This document shows positions 1 through 7,470 of a stretch of 16,623 nucleotides of DNA, one piece after another. Position 1 is the first letter of the stretch; each line of letters starts with the position of its first letter. The DNA is taken from NCBI GenBank assembly GCA_937890045.1, contig CALBXV010000281.1, positions 1 to 16,623 of the forward strand, in the 5' to 3' direction. The translations under genes were made by a program, and so were the position numbers. The notes below the pieces were generated by a model. The model did not search any database, was not told the DNA's origin, and saw only the letters and a list, made by a program, of their open reading frames with translations. The DNA comes from an uncultured archaeon. Lineage in GTDB: Archaea; Thermoproteota; Nitrososphaeria; Nitrososphaerales; CALBXV01.

Positions 1-466
1 TTAATTCTGGCTCATAAATTAATGTTCTAGCAATTGCAACTCTTTGTTTTTCACCTGCAGAGATCTTATTATGATGCTGAGAAATTATTTTATCTAATTT
101 TAATAATTTGGAGTAATATCTTACTCTTTTATTTATTGTATCTTGATCTATTTCTCTAATTTTCATTGGATAAATAATATTCTCGTAAACATTCATATCT
201 AATAACTCAGGTTTAGTGAACACTACTCCTATTTTTCTTTGTATGTTTAATCTATCTGACTGTGATTTTATCTCTTTTTCATCAAATAGTAATTTTCCAG
301 TAGTTTGTTTATCTATTAAACCAATTATTCTTAATAAACTAGTTTTCCCTGCTCCATTTGGTCCAATTATGGATAGAATATTATTTGATTTAACTGTTAA
401 ATTTATATTTTGAAGAATGTTTTTTCCCCCATTCTTTTTATTTATATTTATTAATTCGATCTTCAT
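1..466 (-). CDS. tupC: Tungstate ABC transporter ATP-binding protein (partial, C-terminus outside window)
   Basis: This is the N-terminal 155 residues of an ABC ATPase that would power tungstate (or related oxyanion) import on the cytoplasmic side of the membrane. The protein begins MKIELININKK. It has a Walker A motif, GPNGAGKT, at about residues 35-42 and an ABC signature reading SAGEKQR at about 138-144. The gene leaves the window just before Walker B. Its ATG overlaps the TGA of the tupB-like permease gene (shared bases ATGA), so translation is probably coupled. The tungstate assignment rests on the two upstream genes, because the ATPase alone could serve any oxyanion importer. The usual LSGGE-type signature is weakened here to SAGEK. 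Confidence 0.88.
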   Translation of the reverse strand, partial: MKIELININKKNGGKNILQNINLTVKSNNILSIIGPNGAGKTSLLRIIGLIDKQTTGKLLFDEKEIKSQSDRLNIQRKIGVVFTKPELLDMNVYENIIYPMKIREIDQDTINKRVRYYSKLLKLDKIISQHHNKISAGEKQRVAIARTLIYEPEL

Positions 467-1131
467 CTTTTTCTTTTCCCTTGAATATTTGTAACTAATA
501 TATTTACACAGAATGCAAATAATAAAAGTATAATTGCTAATATTATTGCAAGGTTAAATTCACCTAATTCTACTGAAAATAATATTCCTACAGTTAAATT
601 TCTTGTAAAATATCTTATTCCTCCTCCAACCATAAGAACTGCTCCTACTTCTGAAATTGCTCTTCCAAAAGCTGTTAATATTGCTACATTTATGCCTTTT
701 CTAGCCTCATTTATTATTGTTTTCATTATCTGTTTTTTATTAGCTCCTAATGATATTATTGTATCACCTATTCTGTTATATGATACTCTAATAGTGGATT
801 CTGTTAAACTGATTACTATTGGTAAAATAAGTATAACTTGTGCAATTATCATTGCTTGTGGAGTAAATAATAAGTCAAAAAAACCTAAGGGTCCAGTTTT
901 TGTTAATATTAAATATACTACTAAACCAACTACTGTTGGTGGTAAGCCAGTTAATGTATTACTTACTAAAATTATTTTATCTCTACCTGTAAATTGTTTT
1001 ATTGCAAGTAATATGCCAATTGGTATACCTATTAAAATTGAAATTAAAACTGAGGTGCCAGAAACTACTAAAGTAATTAATAATGATGTTAATACATCGG
1101 TTATAGTAAATAGATCAGTAAAAATATTCAT
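463..1131 (-). CDS. tupB: Tungstate ABC transporter permease
   Basis: This 222-residue integral membrane protein forms the substrate channel of a TupABC-type tungstate importer. It shows about five or six hydrophobic segments. Its cytoplasmic coupling (EAA-type) loop lies at about residues 141-166, where NEARKGINVAILTAFGRA is followed by ISEVGAVLMVGGGI. That GRAISEVGAVxMVGG stretch is characteristic of TupB permeases as I know the family, more so than of ModB. The ATG start lies 14 bases after the tupA stop and the stop codon overlaps the tupC start, so the three genes form one operon transcribed right to left. No clear Shine-Dalgarno is seen ahead of it. A molybdate or other oxyanion permease is the main alternative. 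Confidence 0.9.
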   Translation of the reverse strand: MNIFTDLFTITDVLTSLLITLVVSGTSVLISILIGIPIGILLAIKQFTGRDKIILVSNTLTGLPPTVVGLVVYLILTKTGPLGFFDLLFTPQAMIIAQVILILPIVISLTESTIRVSYNRIGDTIISLGANKKQIMKTIINEARKGINVAILTAFGRAISEVGAVLMVGGGIRYFTRNLTVGILFSVELGEFNLAIILAIILLLFAFCVNILVTNIQGKRKR

Positions 1132-1145
1132 TTTAATTCTTTCTA

Positions 1146-2042
1146 TTAATTATATAATTTATCTTCCCAATACTCTATAGAGTTTTTTTCAGATTCTATA
1201 CCAATTAACTCTGATTTACCAAATATAGGTGTAAATAATATTTCATTATTTTTCTTAAAATTACCAATGCTTCTCTGACCCTCTTCTGATATTAAAAATA
1301 ATATAAATTTCTCCGCTCCTGAATAGTTTACATTAGGATGAACGTTTTTATTAACTATTATTAAAGAATAAGAATTAATCGCATCTGGATCATCCTTACT
1401 TAAAATTACAAGGTTTTTTCCATTCTTTAATGATTCCCAAGTCCCAGAATCAATTATTACATATGCCTCTTTCTCATCTGCAATTCTTAAAGTATTACCC
1501 ATTCCACTACTTGTTTCAATATACCACTTCATTCCATTAGGATTTATACCTATTTTACTCCAAATTTCTATTTCAAATTTATGAGTGCCTGAGCGATCAC
1601 CTCTAGATATAAATTTAAAATCATATTCATTTTTTGTTAGAATCATTTTCTCTAATGCTGCTGTTATATTATTTCCAGAGATTGATAAAGGATCTGATTC
1701 AGGACCTACAAGTATAAAGTTATTGTACATTAGTGTTATTTTATGTTCGCCAAAACCATTTCTTACAAATTCCTCTTCCATTTGTCGATTATGTACTAAA
1801 ACTAGATCAGCATCTCCTCTTCTAGCTATTTCTAATGCTTTTCCAGTTCCAGAAGCTATTATCTGAATATCTATATCTGGATGTTTTTCTTCAAATTTTT
1901 CTTCTAACATGTATGCTAATCCTGAATCATTCACGCTTGTAGTTAAAGATATAATTACTTTTTCATTTTGTTGATTGGAATAATAATATCCACTCATTCC
2001 AATAATTATTAAGATTATTAGAAATAATAATTTAATTTTCAA
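1146..2042 (-). CDS. tupA: Tungstate-binding protein of ABC transporter
   Basis: This 298-residue extracytoplasmic substrate-binding protein probably captures tungstate for TupBC. A hydrophobic N-terminal segment (about residues 4-20) should act as a signal anchor; there is no lipobox cysteine. The mature part begins with SLTTSVNDSGLAYML, followed by ASGTGKALEIARRGDADLVL, GFGEHKITLMYNNFILVGP and FISRGDRSGTHKFE. These are the oxyanion-binding and hinge signatures of the TupA family. The gene starts with TTG; upstream codons in frame offer no ATG. A minus-strand TATA-like box (TATAAAT) lies about 30 bases ahead. Tungstate implies tungsten or molybdenum pterin enzymes elsewhere in the genome, but none is encoded here. 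Confidence 0.9.
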   Translation of the reverse strand: MKIKLLFLIILIIIGMSGYYYSNQQNEKVIISLTTSVNDSGLAYMLEEKFEEKHPDIDIQIIASGTGKALEIARRGDADLVLVHNRQMEEEFVRNGFGEHKITLMYNNFILVGPESDPLSISGNNITAALEKMILTKNEYDFKFISRGDRSGTHKFEIEIWSKIGINPNGMKWYIETSSGMGNTLRIADEKEAYVIIDSGTWESLKNGKNLVILSKDDPDAINSYSLIIVNKNVHPNVNYSGAEKFILFLISEEGQRSIGNFKKNNEILFTPIFGKSELIGIESEKNSIEYWEDKLYN

Positions 2043-2070
2043 AGTATTATTAATATCGTTTGAGATAGAG

Positions 2071-2077
2071 ATTTATA
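2071..2077 (-). promoter_or_regulatory. Putative TATA box of the tup operon
   Basis: On the minus strand this reads TATAAAT, centred about 32 bases upstream of the TTG start of tupA. That would place the transcript start within a few bases of the start codon, as for a leaderless or very short-leader archaeal mRNA. It is judged by position and composition only, in an A+T-rich background. Confidence 0.4.
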
Positions 2078-2142
2078 ATTATTACTACAATTCTAATTAA
2101 TAGAAAAATCATAGTAAACTAGAATATACTATAATCACTAAA

Positions 2143-2227
2143 GCGGGGGTCGCCCAGCCTGGTCAAAGGCGCAGGGCTTAGGACCCTGTCTCTTAGGAGT
2201 TCGTGGGTTCGAATCCCACCCCCCGCA
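2143..2227 (+). tRNA. tRNA-Leu (anticodon UAG)
   Basis: An 85-nt class II tRNA. The acceptor stem GCGGGGG/CCCCCGC pairs perfectly and the discriminator is A. The anticodon stem is CAGGG/CCCTG with loop CTTAGGA, placing anticodon TAG at 2179-2181, which reads CUN leucine codons. A long variable arm follows (TCTCTTAGGAGTTC), as expected for Leu. The T arm is GTGGG-TTCGAAT-CCCAC. No intron is present and no CCA is encoded. It is far more GC-rich than its surroundings. It converges on the MFS transporter gene, whose stop lies 14 bases beyond. Confidence 0.97.
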
Positions 2228-2241
2228 TTTATTCAACTAAA

Positions 2242-3414
2242 TTATTTTTTTAGTAATATTACTATTGAACTTATTACTCCCATTAACGTGAATAATATTA
2301 AACTCATTAATGATAGCATAATATCCTGATATGTCTGAATAATAATTCCCATAACTAATGGTGGGAAAAACGCTATAAAATTGCATGAGGTATTTGTTAG
2401 TCCAAATGTTAATCCTGGATTAGTTTTACCTAATTTAGTTGCTGTCGGTATTAAAGATAGTAATGGTGCTATATAAAAAATAGCGAAAAAACCTAATAGT
2501 AATAATAATATTGTAACGTAGTAAAAATTTATTGGATATAAAAGTAAACATAAAATTATTGCGGTCCCAGTCATTGAAATACATATAACTTTAGTTTGGC
2601 CAATTCGTTTAGATATAACTCCACATAACATACATGATATTATAGTAGTTATACCTAGTGTTGACAGAAGTTGTAGTGATTCATATGTACTTAATCCAAA
2701 TATTTCATTCAGATATAATGGAAACCATGTTAATACAGATACTGGGACAAAAATTCCTGTAGCATTTATCGATATTATCATCATTAATTTGAAAGATATT
2801 AACTCACGTAATTTATATTTCCGTACAACTTTCTTATTATTAATTATTGGTCTTGAACTATCTTTGGTTCTTAATTTAATTACCCAATTATAAATTGCTA
2901 TTACTAATGAAATTATTCCTACTGCAATTAAAGCATTTCTCCAATCAAAATTATTAGTTATATATGGAATAAAATAAAACATTACTACTTGAGCAATACC
3001 CCATCCTGCTGCAAAAAATCCATTTGCAACATCTGTGTTTTGTCCTCTTAAATGATAATTTATAACTCTAACACAACCGGGTAAAATTAGTCCACACATT
3101 ACACCTATGAGAATACGAAGAATTAATGTAGACTCAAAGCTTTGTATCTGACTAAATAATAGAATTAAAATAGTAGTTCCTGATGTAGCAAAACATACTA
3201 CATTTTCCCCGCCAAACCTATCACTTAAAACACCACCTAATACCTGAGTTAAAGAATATGCTAAAAAGAATGATGATACTATAAATGCAGATTCAACTAT
3301 AGTAAAATTTAATTCAGATATAATATAATTCTGCGTTGCACTGTAAGAAAGTAAATTAATCCCAATTAAACAAAATGATACTGTACTCATTAATACATAA
3401 AAATTATTTTTCAT
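2242..3414 (-). CDS. Major facilitator superfamily (MFS) transporter
   Basis: A 390-residue polytopic membrane protein with about twelve hydrophobic segments in two six-helix halves, separated by a basic cytoplasmic loop (about residues 190-205). The loop between helices 2 and 3 carries the MFS motif A as GGVLSDRFGGE at about residues 60-70. The family moves small solutes by uniport, symport or antiport; the substrate cannot be read from the sequence. The second half contains NPGLTFGLTNT and FFPPLVMG, common in bacterial and archaeal organic-anion or nitrate-type MFS proteins. The ATG start lies 41 bases after the AAA-associated domain gene in the same direction, so it may be the last gene of that operon, although it could have its own promoter. 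Confidence 0.85.
   Translation of the reverse strand: MKNNFYVLMSTVSFCLIGINLLSYSATQNYIISELNFTIVESAFIVSSFFLAYSLTQVLGGVLSDRFGGENVVCFATSGTTILILLFSQIQSFESTLILRILIGVMCGLILPGCVRVINYHLRGQNTDVANGFFAAGWGIAQVVMFYFIPYITNNFDWRNALIAVGIISLVIAIYNWVIKLRTKDSSRPIINNKKVVRKYKLRELISFKLMMIISINATGIFVPVSVLTWFPLYLNEIFGLSTYESLQLLSTLGITTIISCMLCGVISKRIGQTKVICISMTGTAIILCLLLYPINFYYVTILLLLLGFFAIFYIAPLLSLIPTATKLGKTNPGLTFGLTNTSCNFIAFFPPLVMGIIIQTYQDIMLSLMSLILFTLMGVISSIVILLKK
2245..2251 (+). terminator. Oligo-T tract after tRNA-Leu
   Basis: A run of T bases begins about 18 bases after the tRNA 3' end and fits an archaeal intrinsic poly-T terminator. It overlaps the 3' end of the convergent MFS gene, so it also encodes that protein's C-terminal lysines. 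There is no stem-loop, and none is required in archaea. Confidence 0.4.
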
Positions 3415-3455
3415 CTCATATTTCCATCCTATGTTCTAAATTTCCGTTGTCTAAT

Positions 3456-3932
3456 TTATATCATTCTGACTTGTGAGTCTTCACTGTCATATCTTAGTAC
3501 TAAACCATGTCTCCCCCATTCTAATATTATTCGAAATGCATTTTCTACTTCCGTATCTGGGAGTAAAGTACGAAGTATTGATAATAATTCTTCCTTATCC
3601 ATCGATTTTTCCTTATCTTTATTTATCTCTTTATTAATTATCTGAAAAACAGTCGTATTATTAAGACAATTATTAATAATTTTCTTTCTACCACGAATTC
3701 CTTGAATAACAAATTCTAAACCACTTTTAGTTAATGTTAAATCTCCATCTTCTACTTTTATAAAATTAAACATTTCAGCAGTATCTACTACTGGTAATAC
3801 ATCATCTAAATCTAAAAGAAGATCTGCCGCAATTTTTGCAATATCAACTTTACTTCCATAATCATCTAATATCTCTAAAAAACCTATAGTTCTTCCTACT
3901 TCTACTTTAGGTAAAATAATATTTTTATCCAA
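3456..3932 (-). CDS. Stand-alone AAA-associated domain protein of a NitT/TauT-type ABC system
   Basis: A 158-residue soluble protein resembling the AAA-associated C-terminal domain (PF09821, COG4754). In many organisms this domain is fused to, or encoded beside, the ATPase of a duplicated-permease anion ABC transporter. It starts LPKVEVGRTIGFLEILDDYGSK and continues with helix-rich stretches such as DIAKIAADLLLDLDDVLPVV. The tail ILEWGRHGLVLRYD is also typical. There is no Walker motif, so it is not itself an ATPase. It starts with TTG and an in-frame TAG lies just upstream, which fixes the start. It follows the ATPase gene by 43 bases. The role is probably regulatory or structural for the ATPase; this comes from context, not from any known biochemistry. 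Confidence 0.78.
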   Translation of the reverse strand: MDKNIILPKVEVGRTIGFLEILDDYGSKVDIAKIAADLLLDLDDVLPVVDTAEMFNFIKVEDGDLTLTKSGLEFVIQGIRGRKKIINNCLNNTTVFQIINKEINKDKEKSMDKEELLSILRTLLPDTEVENAFRIILEWGRHGLVLRYDSEDSQVRMI

Positions 3933-3975
3933 ATATTTCTACACTATGTTTTACTTTAATCTCATATATATAGAA

Positions 3976-4728
3976 TTAAGCTATCAGAGCAGTAATAGCA
4001 TCTATTATTTTATACACTTCTTTACTTCTTTTTTTTCGCGGTCTAGATAACTTAATTTCAAACTCACCTGCAACACTCCCAGGTCTCTGAGTTAACACAA
4101 TTATTCTATCAGCAAGATAAACTGCTTCTTCTATGTTATGTGTTACCATTAATATTATTTCTGGTTTAACATATTTATCTTCCCAAAGACTAACTAATTC
4201 TTCTCTTAATCCTTCAGCCATTAGTGGATCCATAACTGAAAAAGGCTCATCCATCAACAAAACTTCTGGGTCCGTCACAAGCGCTCTAGCTATTGATACT
4301 CTTTGTTTCATATCTGTTGATAATTCACGTGGATGCGCATTTTCAAATCCTTCTAACCCAACTGCTTGTATCATTCTTATCGCTTTATTCATACGTACTT
4401 CCTTTTTCATACCTTGAGCCTCTAGACCTAATTCTACATTTTCCAGAACATCTAACCACGGTAAAAGAGCAAAAGAGTGAAAAATTATACTCATATTAGA
4501 ATCAACAGAGTTAATTTTATTGTTATGATATAGTGCTTCCCCTTTAGTTGGTTTATCTAACCCCATAATTATCTTCAAAAGTGTAGATTTTCCACATCCT
4601 GCTGGCCCTACAATCGCTAAAAATTCATGTTCTTCAATAGTGAAATTGATATCTTCCAATATTTTAATCTTTTTTCCTTCTTGATAAAATTCTTTACCAA
4701 TATTTTTTAATTCTAAAACTGCAGGCAT
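3976..4728 (-). CDS. NitT/TauT-type ABC transporter ATPase with altered Q-loop and signature
   Basis: A 250-residue ABC ATPase of the nitrate/sulfonate/bicarbonate class (COG1116-like), predicted to drive the duplicated permease encoded just upstream (14 bases). Walker A is GPAGCGKST at residues 41-49. Walker B is VLLMDEP at 156-162 and the switch histidine is in VTHNIEEA, about residue 197. Two usually invariant elements differ. The Q-loop reads FHSFALLPW, so the glutamine is His84. The signature reads LSTDMKQR (136-143) in place of LSGGMKQR-type sequence. The D-loop is SVMD. Length and the C-terminal PGSVAGEFEI region are normal for the family. The substrate is unknown. Confidence 0.88.
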   Translation of the reverse strand: MPAVLELKNIGKEFYQEGKKIKILEDINFTIEEHEFLAIVGPAGCGKSTLLKIIMGLDKPTKGEALYHNNKINSVDSNMSIIFHSFALLPWLDVLENVELGLEAQGMKKEVRMNKAIRMIQAVGLEGFENAHPRELSTDMKQRVSIARALVTDPEVLLMDEPFSVMDPLMAEGLREELVSLWEDKYVKPEIILMVTHNIEEAVYLADRIIVLTQRPGSVAGEFEIKLSRPRKKRSKEVYKIIDAITALIA

Positions 4729-4742
4729 TTTATATCACATAA

Positions 4743-6419
4743 TCACATATTGCTCCATTTTTCAACTTTTATATATAATTTTCTCCAAATAAATCTATCT
4801 ATTATAATTATTGTAATTATCATAGTTAATACTAATAATAGAAGCAATGGTATGCTTCCTAATACATAAGCTGATTCATCAATTAATGCACCAATACCAT
4901 TAACTGAGAAAATATATTTTCCAAATATTAAAAATTCTGCTATTATTAATGCATTCCAACCACCACCCCATGCAGTCATTGAACCAGTTACTAATGAAGG
5001 ATACATTGACGGCAATAAAATTCTTCTCCAATAAGTTCTACCTTTTAAATTAATTGAATCTGAAAATTCATCTACATGTTTTGGTATAGATCTTACACCA
5101 CCAATTATATTAAAAAGTAAATACCATTGCATTCCAGTTACAGTTACAAGTATCGCTGCAAGTTCTAAACCAAATGGAATATCTATGAATAATATTATGA
5201 TAAATGGAAAAAACGCAGATGCTGGAATTGCAGCTGTTATTTGAAAAATCGGTAAACAAATTTTTAATAACTTTATGTTTTTTGCTATTTTTGAAGCAAC
5301 CAATATTGTCCAACTTAATGATATTACCAAAGCTATTACCAATCTTCCTATCGATGATAACATTGCACTAGGAATTTGTAGTACTTTTTCATATAATATT
5401 GGATTTAAATATAATTCCTTAAAATCTAATAATATTTTTGGAATATAAGTAATCATTTTTCCTATAAATAAATTAGATATTAAAAACCCTGTTATTAAAA
5501 TTAAGACTATTGCTGAAATCTTATTTACTTGCGTGCGTTTATGATAAACTCTTGTTATATAATCAAGAATTTTTACAAATATGTTAACTGGCTTATAAAT
5601 AACGAATTTGATAATATTATATCTTATTTTTTGATTATTAATCTCTGAGCTTAGTAATCTTCCCCTCATTTTTGTTAAACCATAAATTATTCTAGGTTTA
5701 TTTTCTGAAACAGGACCAAAATCAAATTTGTATCTATCTGACATTACTTCAATTGGACGCCAAATTACTAAATCTATTATTAGTATTAAAATAATTAATG
5801 TAATAATTCCTATTAATGCAGCACTATAATTACCATTATATGTTGCTATTGCTAGAAAACTCCCTATTCCAGGTAATGTATAAGTTTGATTTCCAACTGA
5901 AATAATCTCTGCGGCAACTAAAAAATACCATCCATTTGCCCATGAAAGTATCATGTTAAAAACTAATTTTGGAATGGTAGATGGAATTATAATTCGTTTA
6001 ATTTTCTTCCATCCATTTAATTTAATTGATGTTGATACTGCAGTCAAGTCTTTAGGGACAGTTAATGTAGATTCATAAACTGAATAAATCATGTTCCATA
6101 CCATACTAGTAACTATTAAAAGAATGGCAGCAATTTCTATACTGATTCCTGTATAACCTAGAAAACTAACTATGAAAAATATTACAATAGGAAAAAAACC
6201 TAGTATTGGAATAGACTGTAATACATCAAGTATAGGAATTAAAATTTTTTCCATTTTTTTGTAATAAGCTGCAGTAATACCATATGTGAATGCCACAATT
6301 AATGAGATTAACATTGCGAGCGACATTCTTACTAAAGAGTAACTGACTAATGATAACATTTTTTGTAATACATCAAATTGATTCGAAAAATCAATTATTA
6401 TGTTAGATATTTCGATCAA
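4743..6419 (-). CDS. Duplicated ABC permease of an anion-type (COG4986-like) transporter
   Basis: A 558-residue membrane protein containing two fused binding-protein-dependent permease domains, so that one chain can form the whole channel. Copy one covers about residues 20-225 and copy two about 345-550, joined by a basic linker (about 225-300) and one extra hydrophobic segment (302-320). Each copy has its own ATPase-coupling loop: STSIKLNGWKKIKRIIIPST (129-148) and SDSINLKGRTYWRRILLPSM (453-472). GWYFLVAAEI and GWNALIIAEF recur at matching places. The start is TTG, preceded at 7 bases by GGAGGAG; an in-frame TGA upstream bars an earlier start except CTG. No substrate-binding protein gene lies nearby. 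Confidence 0.87.
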   Translation of the reverse strand: MIEISNIIIDFSNQFDVLQKMLSLVSYSLVRMSLAMLISLIVAFTYGITAAYYKKMEKILIPILDVLQSIPILGFFPIVIFFIVSFLGYTGISIEIAAILLIVTSMVWNMIYSVYESTLTVPKDLTAVSTSIKLNGWKKIKRIIIPSTIPKLVFNMILSWANGWYFLVAAEIISVGNQTYTLPGIGSFLAIATYNGNYSAALIGIITLIILILIIDLVIWRPIEVMSDRYKFDFGPVSENKPRIIYGLTKMRGRLLSSEINNQKIRYNIIKFVIYKPVNIFVKILDYITRVYHKRTQVNKISAIVLILITGFLISNLFIGKMITYIPKILLDFKELYLNPILYEKVLQIPSAMLSSIGRLVIALVISLSWTILVASKIAKNIKLLKICLPIFQITAAIPASAFFPFIIILFIDIPFGLELAAILVTVTGMQWYLLFNIIGGVRSIPKHVDEFSDSINLKGRTYWRRILLPSMYPSLVTGSMTAWGGGWNALIIAEFLIFGKYIFSVNGIGALIDESAYVLGSIPLLLLLVLTMIITIIIIDRFIWRKLYIKVEKWSNM

Positions 6420-6426
6420 CAGTCAT

Positions 6427-6433
6427 CTCCTCC
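6427..6433 (-). promoter_or_regulatory. Shine-Dalgarno site that fixes a TTG start
   Basis: The minus strand reads GGAGGAG, complementary to the usual CCTCC of the 16S rRNA tail, with 7 bases to the TTG of the duplicated permease. It marks this as a leadered mRNA, unlike most first genes in the window. An ATG immediately abuts the site in another frame but runs only seven codons. Confidence 0.65.
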
Positions 6434-6477
6434 GTTTAACTCATTTTCTTAACTCAAAGTACTAATCTTATTTAATT

Positions 6478-6491
6478 CTTTATATTTATAT
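6478..6491 (-). promoter_or_regulatory. Putative TATA box of the duplicated-permease operon
   Basis: The minus strand reads CATATAAATATAAAG. A transcript start about 26 bases downstream would give a leader of roughly 35-40 bases carrying the Shine-Dalgarno at 6427-6433. The assignment is by position and composition. Confidence 0.4.
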
Positions 6492-6553
6492 GATTAAAAT
6501 ACGTGATTATTATATTAAAATTATAAAATATTTTTTTAATTTTTTTATTAAAA

Positions 6554-6573
6554 CTGAGCGTGCGCTGAGCGTG
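6554..6573 (+). repeat. GC-rich tandem CTGAGCGTG repeat upstream of a promoter
   Basis: CTGAGCGTG occurs twice, at 6554-6562 and 6565-6573, with an 11-base period (one helical turn). Between the copies lies a small inverted repeat, AGCG-TG-CGCT. The block stands out as GC-rich in a very A+T-rich intergenic region and ends 3 bases before the TATA-like box of the DUF5679 gene, where archaeal activators or a BRE element sit. I take it as a probable regulator-binding site; no regulator is encoded here. Confidence 0.5.
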
Positions 6574-6576
6574 AAG

Positions 6577-6584
6577 TTAAATAC
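6577..6584 (+). promoter_or_regulatory. Putative TATA box of the DUF5679 gene
   Basis: TTAAATAC lies about 37 bases ahead of the ATG at 6618, giving a predicted transcript start near 6607 and a leader of about ten bases. The same TTAAATAC octamer precedes the DUF211 gene at 7471. Confidence 0.5.
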
Positions 6585-6617
6585 TAACTTTGTATAAGCA
6601 CAATTAGGTCATATAAA

Positions 6618-6758
6618 ATGGTTGAAGGTTATTGCGTAAAATGCAAATCTAAAAGAGAAATTCAAAGTCCTGAAAAGGTGACTCTAAAAAACGGAAGACC
6701 AGCTACAAAAGGTACCTGTGGTACCTGTAGTACTAAAATATTTAGAATAGGCGGTTAG
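6618..6758 (+). CDS. Small zinc-ribbon protein, DUF5679 family
   Basis: A 46-residue protein beginning MVEGYCVKCKSKREI and ending CGTCSTKIFRIGG. Two CxxC pairs (Cys6/Cys9 and Cys34/Cys37) should bind one zinc ion. This pattern, with a central LKNGRPATKGTC segment, matches the DUF5679 family as I know it; the molecular role of that family is not established. It stands alone on the plus strand between the divergent duplicated-permease operon and the convergent VIT-like gene. A distinct TATA-like box with a GC-rich repeat upstream suggests its own, possibly regulated, transcription. Nucleic-acid or protein binding is plausible for a ribbon this small but unproven. Confidence 0.85.
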   Translation: MVEGYCVKCKSKREIQSPEKVTLKNGRPATKGTCGTCSTKIFRIGG

Positions 6759-6800
6759 TCTCTAACTCATCTATTCTTGATGTTTGTGTCTGTACATAGT

Positions 6801-6825
6801 CACCTTTCTCTTTTTTTATTATTTA
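6801..6825 (+). terminator. T-rich terminator after the DUF5679 gene
   Basis: A pyrimidine-rich stretch containing CTTTCTCTTTTTTTATTATTT follows the DUF5679 stop by about 45 bases and fits an archaeal poly-T terminator. It ends at the stop codon of the convergent VIT-like gene. Confidence 0.45.
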
Positions 6826-7416
6826 TCAAAAACTTAGGAAATATAGAGCTATTGCTGTAAATCCTCCTGCTCCAACCATTAATAATCCGTTTATTAATAT
6901 ATTTGATTTAGAAACTTTACCTAGAAATAATCCTAAAAAGAATAATGTACTTATATTAATAATTATTGCCAACCAAGTTGCAAAGATAATATCTATTATT
7001 CCAAATAATGAAAGAAAAAAAGGTGATAAAGATAGTAATGTTGTTAACACTGGAGATAACGCATCTACAACTGATACTACAACAATTGCTGTAGTAGACG
7101 CTCTTGTTATTACGCTGTTATCTAATTGTGTAAATAATGCTTTTTCTAATTCCTTTTTATTTCTTATTCTCTCAGCTCTTTCTGCCATAAATGCTCCCCA
7201 TGCACCTGATACACCCATAGCAAATCCTGCTCCAATACCTGCGCTTATAATAATCTTAGCGTTTAACTGATTAACAAAATATACTCCTAATATAATTCCT
7301 AATGTAGTTAATGCCCCATCAAAACCATTCATAACAAAATATCTTCTTGCTATTTCATCTCCTTTTGATATCTGTAAATTAGTTCTTAAATTTAATAATA
7401 ATCTCTTTAAATCCAA
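6826..7416 (-). CDS. VIT1/CCC1-family membrane protein, putative Fe/Mn transporter
   Basis: A 196-residue membrane protein of the VIT1/CCC1 family, whose characterised eukaryotic members move Fe(II) or Mn(II) out of the cytosol. The N-terminal motif GDEIARRYFVMNGFDGALTT is followed by LGIILGVYF; the NGFDGxLTTLGI core in the first helix is diagnostic. About five hydrophobic segments are visible. The cytoplasmic loop after helix 2 (MAERAERIRNKKELEK, about 77-92) carries closely spaced glutamates, as in the metal-binding loop of the family, but is shorter than in yeast CCC1. The start is TTG, with a minus-strand CATATAAC box near 7441-7448. It diverges from the DUF211 gene across 82 bases. The substrate is inferred, not shown. 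Confidence 0.85.
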   Translation of the reverse strand: MDLKRLLLNLRTNLQISKGDEIARRYFVMNGFDGALTTLGIILGVYFVNQLNAKIIISAGIGAGFAMGVSGAWGAFMAERAERIRNKKELEKALFTQLDNSVITRASTTAIVVVSVVDALSPVLTTLLSLSPFFLSLFGIIDIIFATWLAIIINISTLFFLGLFLGKVSKSNILINGLLMVGAGGFTAIALYFLSF

Positions 7417-7470
7417 AATATTTTTACCAAATAAGTTATGTTATATGAAATTTAATTATATTTATTAGTC

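Noticed and set aside
216..413. A plus-strand open frame near the window start.
   Set aside because: Antisense to the tupC-like ATPase with its Walker A motif.
692..1180. A 162-codon open frame on the plus strand across tupB.
   Set aside because: It is antisense to a clear TupB permease; A+T-rich membrane protein genes often leave such frames. It has no family resemblance or promoter.
1585..1866. A plus-strand open frame across tupA.
   Set aside because: Antisense shadow of tupA with no recognisable protein.
6403..6426. A seven-codon ATG mini-frame directly after GGAGGAG on the minus strand, possibly a leader peptide.
   Set aside because: The Shine-Dalgarno touches the ATG with no spacing, which is unfavourable, while spacing to the TTG of the permease is ideal.
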